41,464 nucleotides of DNA from Hydrogenophaga sp. (GTDB lineage: Bacteria > Pseudomonadota > Gammaproteobacteria > Burkholderiales > Burkholderiaceae_C): contig NZ_JAUSOO010000153.1 of NCBI RefSeq assembly GCF_030656115.1, forward strand, positions 1 through 41,464, given 5' to 3'. Below, piece after piece: positions 1-7,887 of this stretch. Each line of letters begins with the position of its first letter. Positions within the stretch are counted from its first letter, which is position 1. The position numbers and the translations under genes were made by a program. The notes under the pieces were generated by a model. The model searched no databases. It was not told the DNA's origin and worked only from the letters and a program-made list of their open reading frames with translations.

Positions 1-683
1 ATGTGGTGGCCAATGCGCAGACGGAGCCGCGCGGCACGATCCGCGTGGTGTGCCCGGTCACGCTGGCGCAGACGGTGCTGGCCGACGTGATGCCGATCTA
101 CCTCGCGCGGCACCCGCAGATGCGCGTGGAGATGGAGGTGAACAACCGCGTGGTGGATCTGGTGAAGGAAGGCGTGGACGTGGCGTTGCGCGTGCGCCTG
201 TCGCTGGAGGAAAGCGGCAGCCTGGTCATCAAGCGGCTGGACGACGCCCGCTCCGTGCTGGTGGCCAGCCCGGCGCTGCTTGAAAGGCAGGGCACGCCAG
301 TCACCCTTGAAGAAGCGAGCCAGCTCGACAGCGTGGCGATGTCGGCCGCGGATGGACAAGTCAGCGTCCGTCTGACGCATACCCAGGGCCGGGAGGCCGT
401 GCTGCAGTACCGGCCACGCTACATTGCCGACGATCTGCTCACCCTGAAGCGGGCGGTGCTGGGCGGCAGCGGCATGTGCTGGCTGCCGGACTACATGTGC
501 GAGGACGAGTTGCGCGACGGCCGTCTGATGCGCCTGCTGCCGGAATGGTCCATGCCGGTGGGCGTGGTCCACGCGGTGTTTCCCTCGCGCCGCGGCCTGT
601 CGCCGGCGGTGCGCAGTTTTCTGGACTTCCTAGGCGAATACGTGCCGGTGTGCAGCAAACAGCTGCGCCAAGCGCCCATGTAA
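1..683 (+). CDS. LysR-type transcriptional regulator, C-terminal part (5' end outside window)
   Basis: This is the C-terminal effector-binding part of a LysR-family transcription factor. The open frame runs in from the left edge, so the N-terminal winged helix-turn-helix is missing and about 226 residues are visible. The visible part begins in the linker before the first beta-strand (GTIRVVCPVTLAQTVL), which is the usual start of the periplasmic-binding-protein-like fold. It continues through the typical segments VDVALRVR, LVASPALLERQGTP and, near the end, VFPSRRGLSPAVRSFLDFL. That ending is common in the large LysR subgroup that controls oxidoreductase and efflux genes in Burkholderiales. 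The effector and targets cannot be read from this part. A tRNA gene follows 54 bases downstream, so the regulator is probably not in an operon with what follows. The family is certain; the function is unknown. Confidence 0.9.
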   Translation, partial: VVANAQTEPRGTIRVVCPVTLAQTVLADVMPIYLARHPQMRVEMEVNNRVVDLVKEGVDVALRVRLSLEESGSLVIKRLDDARSVLVASPALLERQGTPVTLEEASQLDSVAMSAADGQVSVRLTHTQGREAVLQYRPRYIADDLLTLKRAVLGGSGMCWLPDYMCEDELRDGRLMRLLPEWSMPVGVVHAVFPSRRGLSPAVRSFLDFLGEYVPVCSKQLRQAPM

Positions 684-737
684 CGGCCACCGAGCCGACC
701 CGACGGTCACCCGTACAATGCGAGCTCGCCGGTTTTC

Positions 738-812
738 GCCGCCATAGTTCAATGGATAGAACGAGCGCCTCCTAAGCGCTAGATACAGGTTCGATTCCTG
801 TTGGTGGTACCA
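738..812 (+). tRNA. tRNA-Arg (anticodon CCU)
   Basis: A complete cloverleaf can be folded. The acceptor stem is 738-744 with 802-808 (seven pairs, two of them G-U). The D arm begins at about 747. The anticodon stem AGCGC/GCGCT (764-768 with 776-780) encloses the loop CTCCTAA, which gives anticodon CCT at 771-773 and reads the rare AGG arginine codon. The T arm is ACAGG-TTCGATT-CCTGT. The discriminator base is A809 and the CCA end (810-812) is encoded in the DNA. It stands alone between a LysR gene and a dsrE-like gene. Single tRNA-Arg genes are frequent integration sites for genomic islands, but no integrase or repeated 3' end follows here. Confidence 0.95.
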
Positions 813-849
813 CATTCGACCCCTGCGCGGGTCCACCGGGAGACACCGC

Positions 850-1398
850 ATGCACACCGCCCCTCCCCGCTGTTTTGGCACGTCCACCGCCCTCGCCTGC
901 TGCCTCGCAGCCCTCGCCGGTATGGCGCTGCAGCCGCCCAGCGCACAGGCGCAAGCCAAGTTCGTGCAAACGCCCTACAAAAACCCCAAAGCCCTGTTCG
1001 ACATCTACCTGGACAACCCGGCCAAGATGGGGGCTGCACTGTACTGGCTGCGCTCGTTCATCAACCCGCTGACCGAGGCGCCTTACAGCCTGTTCAACGA
1101 CGATATGAGCGTGGTCGTGGTACTGCACGGCACCGAGTTGGTGACGGTGGCGAAGAAGAACGAAGCCCAATACGAAGAAGTGGTGCAGCGCATGCGCTAC
1201 TACGCCGAGCAGGGCGTGAAGTTCAAGGTCTGCGGGCTGGCGCTGCAAGACTTTGGCTACACGCTGGCCGATATGCAGCCCTTCGTGGAAGTGACCCCCT
1301 CGGCCATGACCGAGTTGGTGCACTGGCAAAACCAGGGCTATGGCCTGATCACGCCGGTGGTGACGGACAAGCGTTTTTCCATCGACGACATCCGCTGA
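850..1398 (+). CDS. Exported DsrE-family protein
   Basis: The protein has 182 residues. The first 35 form a Sec-type signal peptide with an alanine-rich hydrophobic stretch ending in AQAQA. The mature part resembles the DsrE/DsrF fold: a VVVVLHGTEL strand and loop, an RMRYYAEQGVKFKVCGLAL segment with one cysteine, and a final SAMTELVHWQNQGYGLI helix and strand. Cytoplasmic DsrE proteins carry sulfur on a cysteine. Exported relatives are common beside respiratory or sulfur genes and their job is unclear. The start is supported by a GGGAG ribosome-binding site eight bases before the ATG. It sits after tRNA-Arg and converges on an iron-permease gene, so the neighbours give no pathway. The fold call is fairly safe; the biochemical role is unknown. 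Confidence 0.75.
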   Translation: MHTAPPRCFGTSTALACCLAALAGMALQPPSAQAQAKFVQTPYKNPKALFDIYLDNPAKMGAALYWLRSFINPLTEAPYSLFNDDMSVVVVLHGTELVTVAKKNEAQYEEVVQRMRYYAEQGVKFKVCGLALQDFGYTLADMQPFVEVTPSAMTELVHWQNQGYGLITPVVTDKRFSIDDIR

Positions 1399-1435
1399 AC
1401 AGCGGCGCACAAGCCCATGTCAAGACGCGCAGCGG

Positions 1436-3052
1436 CTATGTACGCTGGCGCAGTGTGCGGCTCAGCAGGATCACAGGCACCAGGCCCACCAGCACCAGGG
1501 TGAGCGCGGGCAACGCCGCTTCGCCCAGGCGCTCGTCGCGCGCCAGCTGGTAGGTCACCACCGCCAGGGTGTCGCTGTTGAACGGGCGCAGCACCAGCGT
1601 GGCGGGCAGTTCTTTCATCACATCCACAAACACCAGCAACGCAGCGGCGGCGGTGGATCGTTTCAGCAGTGGCCAGTGCACCCGCGCCGCCAGACCGAAA
1701 CCGGTGGTGCCCAGCATGCGGGCCGAATCGTCCAGGCTGGCGGGTATGCGCGCATAACCGCTTTGCACCGACTGCAAGGCCACCGCCGTGAAACGCACCA
1801 GGTACGCCCACACAATGCCCAACGCCGTGGCGGTGATCCAGTAACCCACGCTGGACTCGGGCCGCAGCATTTGCACCCAGCCCACCGGCAACAAGATGCC
1901 CACCACAATCACCGCGCCCGGCACGGCATAACCCAGGCTGGCCAGTTGCACCACGCCACGGGTCACCGGGCCAGGGCGAGCCCGCACCGCAAACGCCAGC
2001 GCCAGCGCCAGCGCGGTGGCCAGCGCGGCGCTGAGCCCGGCCAGCCACACGCTGTTGCGCGACCATTGCACAAAGGCGGTCCAGGGCAAGTCGTCCCAGC
2101 CGCCGATGAGGGGACGCAACATGAACAGCACCGGCAGCACGAAACCAAACAGAATGGGCAGCACACACACCAACACCGCCAGGGTGGCGCGACCACCGCG
2201 CAAACGCACTGGCTGGGCTTCGCTGCTGCCCGCGCGCTGGCCGCGCAGGGTGGCAAAACGCATGCGCTTTTGCGCCCGGTGTTCCAGCCACAGCAACAGC
2301 GCCACAGTGGCCAGCAGCATGGTGGCCAGTTGCGCGGCGGCCGAGCGGTTGTCCATGGCCAGCCAGGCTTTGTAGATGCCCGCTGTGAAGGTCTGGATGC
2401 CGAAATAGCTGGCCACACCAAAGTCGGCCAGGGTTTCCATGAGCGCCAGCGCCACACCCGCTGCCACGGCGGGGCGCGCCAGCGGCAGCGCCACCTCGCG
2501 GATGCGGCGCGACAGCGGCGCCCCCAACAAGCGGGCCGCCTCCATCAGCTGCGAGGCGCGCTCGGTCAGGGCGGTGCGCGCCAGCAGGTACACATAGGGA
2601 TACAGCGAAAAGGTGAACACCCAGACCGCGCCGGGTGTGTTGCGAATCTCAGGAAATACGCGCCCGCGCCAGCCAAAGGCATCGCGCAAGCCCACCTGCA
2701 GCGGTCCGCTGAACTGCAGAAAGTCGGTGTAGGCGTAGGCCACCACATAGGCGGGCATGGCCAGTGGCAGCAGCAACGCCCATTCAAAAATGCGCCGGCC
2801 GGGAAAGTCAAACAGCGTGACCGCGCTGGCCGTGCCCATGCCCACCAGCGCCACGCCCACCGCCACACTCAGGCACAGCACCACGGTGGTGAGCGCGTAG
2901 TCGGGCAGCACGGTTTGCGCCATCTGGCTCAGCACATCGCGGGCGGCCGCGTCAAACTGCAGCCACGAACCGCCCAGCGACAGCACCGGCAGCGTGAGAA
3001 GCAGCGCAATCAGCATCAAGGAAGCCAAGGACAACCAGCGCAACATGGGCAA
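1436..3052 (-). CDS. fbpB: ABC transporter permease, ferric iron type (FbpB-like)
   Basis: This inner-membrane permease of 538 residues is a fused two-domain protein with about twelve hydrophobic helices, the layout of FbpB/AfuB/SfuB iron permeases and of the related ThiP family. Two EAA-type coupling loops that contact the ATPase are visible. One is near residue 170 (EAARLLGAPLSRRIREVALP). The other is in the C-terminal half (DDSARMLGTTGFGLAARVHWP), followed by the MKELPATLVLRPF segment typical of iron permeases. The gene is divergent from the cognate ATPase gene, 115 bases away, and both would be served by the palindrome between them. A periplasmic iron-binding protein (FbpA) is not encoded in this window, so the transporter must use one encoded elsewhere. 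Iron is inferred as the substrate; thiamine or another compound is possible but less likely. Confidence 0.82.
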   Translation of the reverse strand: MPMLRWLSLASLMLIALLLTLPVLSLGGSWLQFDAAARDVLSQMAQTVLPDYALTTVVLCLSVAVGVALVGMGTASAVTLFDFPGRRIFEWALLLPLAMPAYVVAYAYTDFLQFSGPLQVGLRDAFGWRGRVFPEIRNTPGAVWVFTFSLYPYVYLLARTALTERASQLMEAARLLGAPLSRRIREVALPLARPAVAAGVALALMETLADFGVASYFGIQTFTAGIYKAWLAMDNRSAAAQLATMLLATVALLLWLEHRAQKRMRFATLRGQRAGSSEAQPVRLRGGRATLAVLVCVLPILFGFVLPVLFMLRPLIGGWDDLPWTAFVQWSRNSVWLAGLSAALATALALALAFAVRARPGPVTRGVVQLASLGYAVPGAVIVVGILLPVGWVQMLRPESSVGYWITATALGIVWAYLVRFTAVALQSVQSGYARIPASLDDSARMLGTTGFGLAARVHWPLLKRSTAAAALLVFVDVMKELPATLVLRPFNSDTLAVVTYQLARDERLGEAALPALTLVLVGLVPVILLSRTLRQRT

Positions 3053-3134
3053 ACCAAAGTTAGGAAGGGGAAAAGCGGTGCGGGCAAACCACCAGCCTAC
3101 AGGGCACTGGACGGCGGTTGACCCACATCAACAC

Positions 3135-3160
3135 AAATGAGAATTGTAGTTATCTACAAT
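3135..3160. promoter_or_regulatory. Fur-box-like palindrome in the divergent fbpB-fbpC promoter region
   Basis: The A/T-rich stretch aatgagaattgtagttatc resembles a Fur operator: its TGAGAAT half matches the TGATAAT half-site at six of seven positions and GTTATC resembles the other half. Overlapping it is a perfect 7-base inverted repeat, ATTGTAG-ttat-CTACAAT (3143-3160), which contains a TACAAT -10-like hexamer on each strand. It stands out in a GC-rich genome and lies directly before the ATG of the ATPase gene (3168). Iron repression by Fur is the natural reading but is inferred. Confidence 0.55.
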
Positions 3161-3167
3161 AAGTCCC

Positions 3168-4295
3168 ATGTTTCTGAACGTCTCCCACCTCAGCGTGCAA
3201 TACCCCGGCCAGCCGCAAGCGGCGGTGGACGGCGTTTCGTTGGGCCTGCGTGCCGGCGACATCGGCGTGCTCATTGGCCCCTCGGGCTGCGGCAAAACCA
3301 CCCTGCTTCGCGCCGTGGCCGGGCTGGAGCGTGCCAGCAGCGGCAGCATCACCCTGCAAGGCGAAACCGTGAGCGACGGCCAGCACCACATGCCGGCCGA
3401 GCAGCGCCGCATTGGCATGGTGTTTCAAGATTACGCACTGTTCCCCCACCTTGAAGTGGGCCGCAACGTGGCCTTTGGCATCCACCGCCTGCCCCGCGCC
3501 GAGCGCGACCACCGCGTGGCCGAGGTGCTCAAGCTGGTGGGACTGGACGGCATGCAGGCGCGCTTTCCCCATGAACTCTCGGGCGGACAGCAGCAGCGCG
3601 TGGCGCTGGCCCGTGCGCTGGCCCCCAAACCGCGCCTGCTGCTGTTGGATGAGCCGTTTTCCAACCTCGACGTGGACCTGCGTGAGCGCCTGGCCCACGA
3701 AGTGCGCGCCATTTTGAAGGCCGCAGGCGCCACCGCGCTGTTCGTCACCCACGACCAGCTCGAAGCATTTGCCATTGGCGACGTGATCGGCGTCATGCAC
3801 GAGGGCCACCTGCACCAGTGGGACGATGCCTACGCGCTGTACCACCGCCCGGCCACCCGCTTCGTGGCCGAGTTCATTGGCCACGGCGTGTTTGCGCCAG
3901 CACAAATACGGCTGGTGGGCAACGAGGTGTCGGTGCAGACGCCACTGGGCGCCCTGCAAGACGTGGAAGAATGCCCGCTGCCCAGCGCCTACGAGGCGGG
4001 CCTGTGCGACGTGTTGTTGCGGGCCGACGACATCGTGCACGACGACCATGCGCCGGTGAAGGCGCAAATCGTCCGCAAGGCGTTTCGTGGCTCTGAATTT
4101 CTCTACACCTTGCGTCTGATCAGCGGTGAAACGCTGATGACACATGTGCCTTCGCACCACAACCACGCGGTGGGCGAATGGATTGGCATTCGCGCCGAAG
4201 TGGACCACGTGGTCACGTTTGCACGCGGCGCGGGCGCCACCTCGGCGCCGGCGCCAGGCGTGGTGCGCCATCCGGCCGACCTGATCGGGCATTGA
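3168..4295 (+). CDS. fbpC: ABC transporter ATP-binding protein, ferric iron type (FbpC-like)
   Basis: This cytoplasmic ATPase of 375 residues would power the permease encoded divergently at 1436-3052. All nucleotide-binding motifs are intact: Walker A GPSGCGKTT (residues 37-45), Q-loop MVFQDYALFPH, signature LSGGQQQRVALARAL, Walker B LLLLDEPFSNLD and the H-loop FVTHDQ. The last 140 or so residues form a TOBE-type regulatory extension, as in FbpC/PotA/CysA-class importers. The length agrees with the FbpC family (about 350). The ATG at 3168 lies directly after the Fur-like palindrome. The gene converges on the copper cluster, ending 72 bases before its last gene. The iron assignment rests on the partner permease and the operator; the ATPase alone would also fit other MOI-type importers. 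Confidence 0.88.
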   Translation: MFLNVSHLSVQYPGQPQAAVDGVSLGLRAGDIGVLIGPSGCGKTTLLRAVAGLERASSGSITLQGETVSDGQHHMPAEQRRIGMVFQDYALFPHLEVGRNVAFGIHRLPRAERDHRVAEVLKLVGLDGMQARFPHELSGGQQQRVALARALAPKPRLLLLDEPFSNLDVDLRERLAHEVRAILKAAGATALFVTHDQLEAFAIGDVIGVMHEGHLHQWDDAYALYHRPATRFVAEFIGHGVFAPAQIRLVGNEVSVQTPLGALQDVEECPLPSAYEAGLCDVLLRADDIVHDDHAPVKAQIVRKAFRGSEFLYTLRLISGETLMTHVPSHHNHAVGEWIGIRAEVDHVVTFARGAGATSAPAPGVVRHPADLIGH

Positions 4296-4367
4296 CGGTT
4301 TGCCACCGGGCGCGGAACCCTCACGTTCGATGTGCAACACGCCCGTCAGACACCAGCTTTCTTGCCG

Positions 4368-5576
4368 TCAACGGCCACCGACAGGCATGGTGGCGTAGTT
4401 GAACACCAGCCGCACGGAGGCAAACGACACACGGGTTCCGCCCACCGATTCGCGGCCCGCTTCCACACGGACATCCGCCCAATCCGCCGGGCTGTAGCCC
4501 AGCATCAGGGTGTGGCGGTTCGACGGCGTGTAAGCGTTCAGCTGCGTTTCGCTGGCCAACAGGCTGGCGCCAGGACCGTTCAGCCGGTGCGAAGCGCTCA
4601 GGCGCTCACCGCGCCAACCCAGCTCCCACTGGGGCCGCACATGCCACAGCGCCTCCAGCCAGCCCCCGCGGTTGTTCCCTCGGTAGTCGGCCAAGCCATT
4701 GGCCGACTCGATGGCACCCGTCTCATGCCGAAGCCAGCCGGCAGCGGTCAATGTCACGGGCCAAGGCTGCTCGGCATTCAGGCCACTCCATCGCCAGCTG
4801 GCTGCGGCCAGTTGGCTGCGGCCGCTGAAACACACCACCTTGTTTAACGCAGCGTCGCACACCGGCGCGCTGTGGCTGTGCCCAGCCGTGCCGCCGATCG
4901 CGCTGCCACGCCCTTGGGGCTCGAAGCGAGCGGCCACAGCATCCACCGCCCAAGGGTCTTGCGTCCAGCCCGCATGCAAGCTGGGAGCCGCTCCGCCGTG
5001 TGCAGCCCCCGGGAAGGCCTGGCCACGCCAGAGCCCGGCATCCGCGCGCCAAGTGGATGCGCCCATGTCGCGGCGCCAGCCCAGCTGCAGTCCGTCGTCG
5101 ATCCACTGGTCATTGACCGCCATGCGCACGGCCAACGGCACGAGGCCGAACCGGTCCAGATGGCCTGCACCGCCCAACACAGCGCCCATGGCGGGTTGCT
5201 GTCGACCTGCGCTGAACAACCACGTGGCATCGTCGGTGTCGTGTCGGGCCTGCAGCCAGGCCGCCTCCACATGAGCCGGATCGCTGCCGTGCTTGCCCAG
5301 CACCCATTGAGCGCCCCAGGTGCCGTCCAGCCGCACCGCCAGCCCCACCGTTCCGTGCTCCAACTGCGTACCACGCAGCGCCGGTCCGGCATCGCCCTGC
5401 AGCAAATAGCCGCTCAGGCGTGCAGATGGCAGCACCGCGTCAGCGCTCAGGTGGCGCAAGGCGGCAGCGGCTTCAAACACCACGCCGGGTTCGGTCGGCA
5501 GGACATCGTCCACCTCGCCATGCGCAAAGGCCGAACCAGCACACACCGCCAGGCCCACCAAGACAGCCCATCGCAT
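4368..5576 (-). CDS. Predicted outer-membrane beta-barrel protein of the copper cluster
   Basis: The protein has 402 residues counted from the ATG at 5576. That start was chosen because it begins a good signal peptide (MRWAVLVGLAVCAGSAFA, then HGEVDD) and lies 20 bases after the preceding stop; a longer frame would overlap the di-heme gene. The mature protein has many alternating hydrophobic and polar stretches rich in Trp, Gly and Arg (for example WELGWRGERLSASHRL and HTLMLGYSPADWADVRVEAG), and it ends in a strand VSFASVRLVFNYATMPVG. This pattern suggests an outer-membrane barrel. A loop near the middle holds HSHS and two cysteines 10 residues apart (C-DAALNKVV-C), possible metal ligands. 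No TonB-receptor plug is evident. It is the last gene of the minus-strand cluster behind the MbnP/MbnH pair. It could be a channel or a surface copper binder. I do not recognise a named family. Confidence 0.7.
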   Translation of the reverse strand: MRWAVLVGLAVCAGSAFAHGEVDDVLPTEPGVVFEAAAALRHLSADAVLPSARLSGYLLQGDAGPALRGTQLEHGTVGLAVRLDGTWGAQWVLGKHGSDPAHVEAAWLQARHDTDDATWLFSAGRQQPAMGAVLGGAGHLDRFGLVPLAVRMAVNDQWIDDGLQLGWRRDMGASTWRADAGLWRGQAFPGAAHGGAAPSLHAGWTQDPWAVDAVAARFEPQGRGSAIGGTAGHSHSAPVCDAALNKVVCFSGRSQLAAASWRWSGLNAEQPWPVTLTAAGWLRHETGAIESANGLADYRGNNRGGWLEALWHVRPQWELGWRGERLSASHRLNGPGASLLASETQLNAYTPSNRHTLMLGYSPADWADVRVEAGRESVGGTRVSFASVRLVFNYATMPVGGR

Positions 5577-5595
5577 GGCGGACACACCCACGCCA

Positions 5596-6795
5596 TCAAG
5601 GTTTGGCGAACGGATCAGAGAACTTGGGATGGGTGAGGAATTCATGGTCGGTCAGTGTTTTGAGGAAGGCGACGATGTCGGCTTTTTCCTGTGCGTTGAG
5701 GTCGATGCGGCTGATCAGGTCACTTTTGTTGGGGTTGAGCCGCCCGTCGCCCGCTTGCGGGCCACTGGTGATGTGGCGGCCTCCGGCGGCGTAGAAGTCC
5801 AGCACCTCTTCCAGCGAGGCGATGCTGCCATCGTGCATATAGGGCGCGGTCACCTCGATGTTGCGCAAACTCGGCGCCCGGAACAGGCCCCGGTCGCCGG
5901 GCTTGTTGGTGAACTCGAACAAACCCTGATTGCCCTCGGGGAAATTGCCGGTTCCCCCAATGTTGTAGAGCCCGGTGTTGTGGAACGGGGTGTCCAGCAC
6001 CTGGGTGGACGCATGCACCACCTGGTCGTTGAAGTTGAAGCCCGCGTGGCAGTGGAAGCATTCGGCCTTTTCGCCAAAAAACAGGGTCTGGCCGCGTTGC
6101 TCGGCAGCGGTCAGGGTTTCCTGGCCACGCTGGCTGCGGTCAAACTTGCTGTTGCCCGACATCAGCGTGCGCTGAAATGCTGAAATGGCCCGCCCGATGT
6201 TGCCCCACGACAGCGCATCGGCCTCAGACGGAAAAGCCGCAGCAAACATGGCCGGGTAACGCTGGTCTGTGTTGATGCGCTCCAGCACCTCGGCCTTGTT
6301 GTGGTCGTTGATGCCCATTTCCACCGGGTTCTCGCCAAACAATGGCACCTGCAACTGGGCCTCCAGGCTCAGCAGCGACGGGTTGGCCCAGGTCAGCGTG
6401 GGATGGTAGGCCGCATTGGCCAGGCTTTGGGCATTGCGGGGGTGCAGCTCGCCGGTGGATCCGCGTGACACGGTCAGCCCGTCGGTGAAAGCCTTGTTTT
6501 GGTGGTGACAACTGGCGCAGGCCTGGGTGCCATTGCCCGACAGGCGCTTGTCGTAAAACAGAAACCGCCCCAGCTCTGCCTTGGCTTCGCTCATGGGGTT
6601 GCTTTCGGGCACCCGGGGTGCCGGGAAGCCGCTGGGCAGCGCCCAGGCCCACGCACCCGGTTTGCCACCACCCAAGGTGGTATCCACCACGGTGGTGCCG
6701 CCGCCTCCACAACCGGCCAGCGTCACCGCTGCCAATGCAGCGGTGAGTCCCACCAGGCCGAGCAGCGTGTGAATCAGACGCCGCCCGTTTTTCAT
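5596..6795 (-). CDS. mbnH: Di-heme cytochrome c peroxidase-like lipoprotein (MbnH/MauG family)
   Basis: The protein has 399 residues. It starts at the ATG at 6795, which overlaps the stop of the four-Cys gene by four bases (ATGA), so the two are translationally coupled. A signal peptide ends in a lipobox, LAGC, with Cys29. Two c-type heme sites are clear: CASCH at 93-97 and CFHCH at 246-250, the spacing of bacterial di-heme peroxidases and MauG. The FHNTGLYNIGG segment after the second heme is typical of the MauG/MbnH branch, in which a tyrosine rather than a methionine can be the distal ligand. MbnH enzymes are known to oxidise a tryptophan of the partner MbnP to kynurenine, which creates or tunes a copper site. 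The adjacent partner gene makes this role likely here. It would act in the periplasm, anchored to a membrane. Confidence 0.9.
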   Translation of the reverse strand: MKNGRRLIHTLLGLVGLTAALAAVTLAGCGGGGTTVVDTTLGGGKPGAWAWALPSGFPAPRVPESNPMSEAKAELGRFLFYDKRLSGNGTQACASCHHQNKAFTDGLTVSRGSTGELHPRNAQSLANAAYHPTLTWANPSLLSLEAQLQVPLFGENPVEMGINDHNKAEVLERINTDQRYPAMFAAAFPSEADALSWGNIGRAISAFQRTLMSGNSKFDRSQRGQETLTAAEQRGQTLFFGEKAECFHCHAGFNFNDQVVHASTQVLDTPFHNTGLYNIGGTGNFPEGNQGLFEFTNKPGDRGLFRAPSLRNIEVTAPYMHDGSIASLEEVLDFYAAGGRHITSGPQAGDGRLNPNKSDLISRIDLNAQEKADIVAFLKTLTDHEFLTHPKFSDPFAKP

Positions 6796-7790
6796 TTGGC
6801 GGCCACCTTGAACACCGTTTGCGCCGCACCACCCGCAATGGGCAGACCGTAGTTGGTGGCATCGCCCACCTTGCCAATGGTGTAGGTGGCACCGGTTGCG
6901 GCAGTGCCGTCGAAGCCGATTTGCAGCGCCTTGAACACGCCCGTGCATTCAAAGTCGGTCAGGCCAGACATGCAGCCCGTGGGGCCAGACATGTTGGCGG
7001 TGGCATCGTTCTCGGCCAGCAGCGCACGCACATCGACGTTGACTTTCTGTGTCTCGGGGTTGAAGGCCGCAAAACGCACTGTGGCGCGGTTGGGTTCGGT
7101 GCATTTATCCACCAAACCCGCAGCGGGGTTGGTGCCGGTGCAACCGGTAGAGCCCAAGTGCATGTTGAACACCGACGCAGCCCATTTGCCCGCCGTATCT
7201 GCGGGTTCAGCAGCCAGCACATCGGTCAACTCGATCTTGGCAAACTTGCGCCCACCGGCCCACGACCAAGCCATGCCAGGATGGACAGCGTTGTTGATGA
7301 CGGCGGGGGTTTTGTCCAGCGCTGCCGTCTGGTCGGTGTGGTTGAGCGCAAACGGCACGCCCAGGGTCATGGTCACGCCCACATAGTTGCCCGCAGGCAC
7401 CGTGCCTTTGAGGCTGGGGTTGGTATCCGTGGTGCCGTTGCAAGCGCCGGTTTTGTCTTCCAGGTCGATCAGCGTGACGCGGTCTGTGCCCACGGTGGCG
7501 TTCCAGTTGTTGTTGGCGGGCAATGTCACGGGCACTTCCACACCGTCGGCGCGGATCATGGCCACGTTGCTGACGTAAAAGCGTGCGTCGCGCAAACGGC
7601 CATTGGCATTGGTAGTACCCAAGCTGGGAATGGACGCGGTGTCGCAGTTGACAGCGGCACTACCCGCTACCGTGGCGAACTGGATGTCGATGGATTTCGG
7701 ACTGCTGGGCTCAGCATCGCCGCCACCGCAAGCAGACAACAAGCCAGCGCCAGCCAGCGCAACGGCGATCAGGGAAAAACTGTGTTTCAT
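6792..7790 (-). CDS. mbnP: MbnP-like copper-binding lipoprotein (metallo-mystery pair, four-Cys motif)
   Basis: The protein has 332 residues. The ATG at 7790 starts a lipoprotein signal ending LLSAC (Cys21). The open frame extends much further upstream, but that part lies across the DUF2946 gene and is not real. The body matches the four-Cys partner of the 'metallo-mystery pair': the early DIQFATVAG strand, the RDARFYVSNV segment, then GNYVGVTMTLGVPFALNH, and the diagnostic GMAWSWAGGRKFAKIEL with a WxW (Trp175, Trp177). Cysteines at 49, 117, 217, 230, 273 and 282 could form the conserved disulfides. Met210-His211 lies in FNMHLGSTGC. In the studied MbnP, copper binding needs kynurenine made by MbnH from a conserved Trp; the WxW is the likely target here, by inference. 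It is coupled to the di-heme gene by an ATGA overlap. Confidence 0.9.
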   Translation of the reverse strand: MKHSFSLIAVALAGAGLLSACGGGDAEPSSPKSIDIQFATVAGSAAVNCDTASIPSLGTTNANGRLRDARFYVSNVAMIRADGVEVPVTLPANNNWNATVGTDRVTLIDLEDKTGACNGTTDTNPSLKGTVPAGNYVGVTMTLGVPFALNHTDQTAALDKTPAVINNAVHPGMAWSWAGGRKFAKIELTDVLAAEPADTAGKWAASVFNMHLGSTGCTGTNPAAGLVDKCTEPNRATVRFAAFNPETQKVNVDVRALLAENDATANMSGPTGCMSGLTDFECTGVFKALQIGFDGTAATGATYTIGKVGDATNYGLPIAGGAAQTVFKVAAK

Positions 7791-7887
7791 AAAAATCTCT
7801 AGATGAAAAGGATAGATGTGCATGCCCGGCAGGGAACGATTGACAAATCGTTGGCCCAGGCACGCCAAACAAAATACGAAAGAAGGC

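Noticed and set aside
818..833. GACCC-GGGTC hairpin after tRNA-Arg as a terminator
   Set aside because: A five-pair stem without a T-tract, just before the ribosome-binding site of the next gene; too weak to call.
738..850. tRNA-Arg as an integration site of a genomic island
   Set aside because: No integrase, no repeat of the tRNA 3' end downstream, and no change in gene style after it.
6819..7802. Long plus-strand frame opposite mbnP
   Set aside because: It mirrors mbnP codon positions and shows no domain; mbnP on the minus strand has clear motifs and a lipobox.
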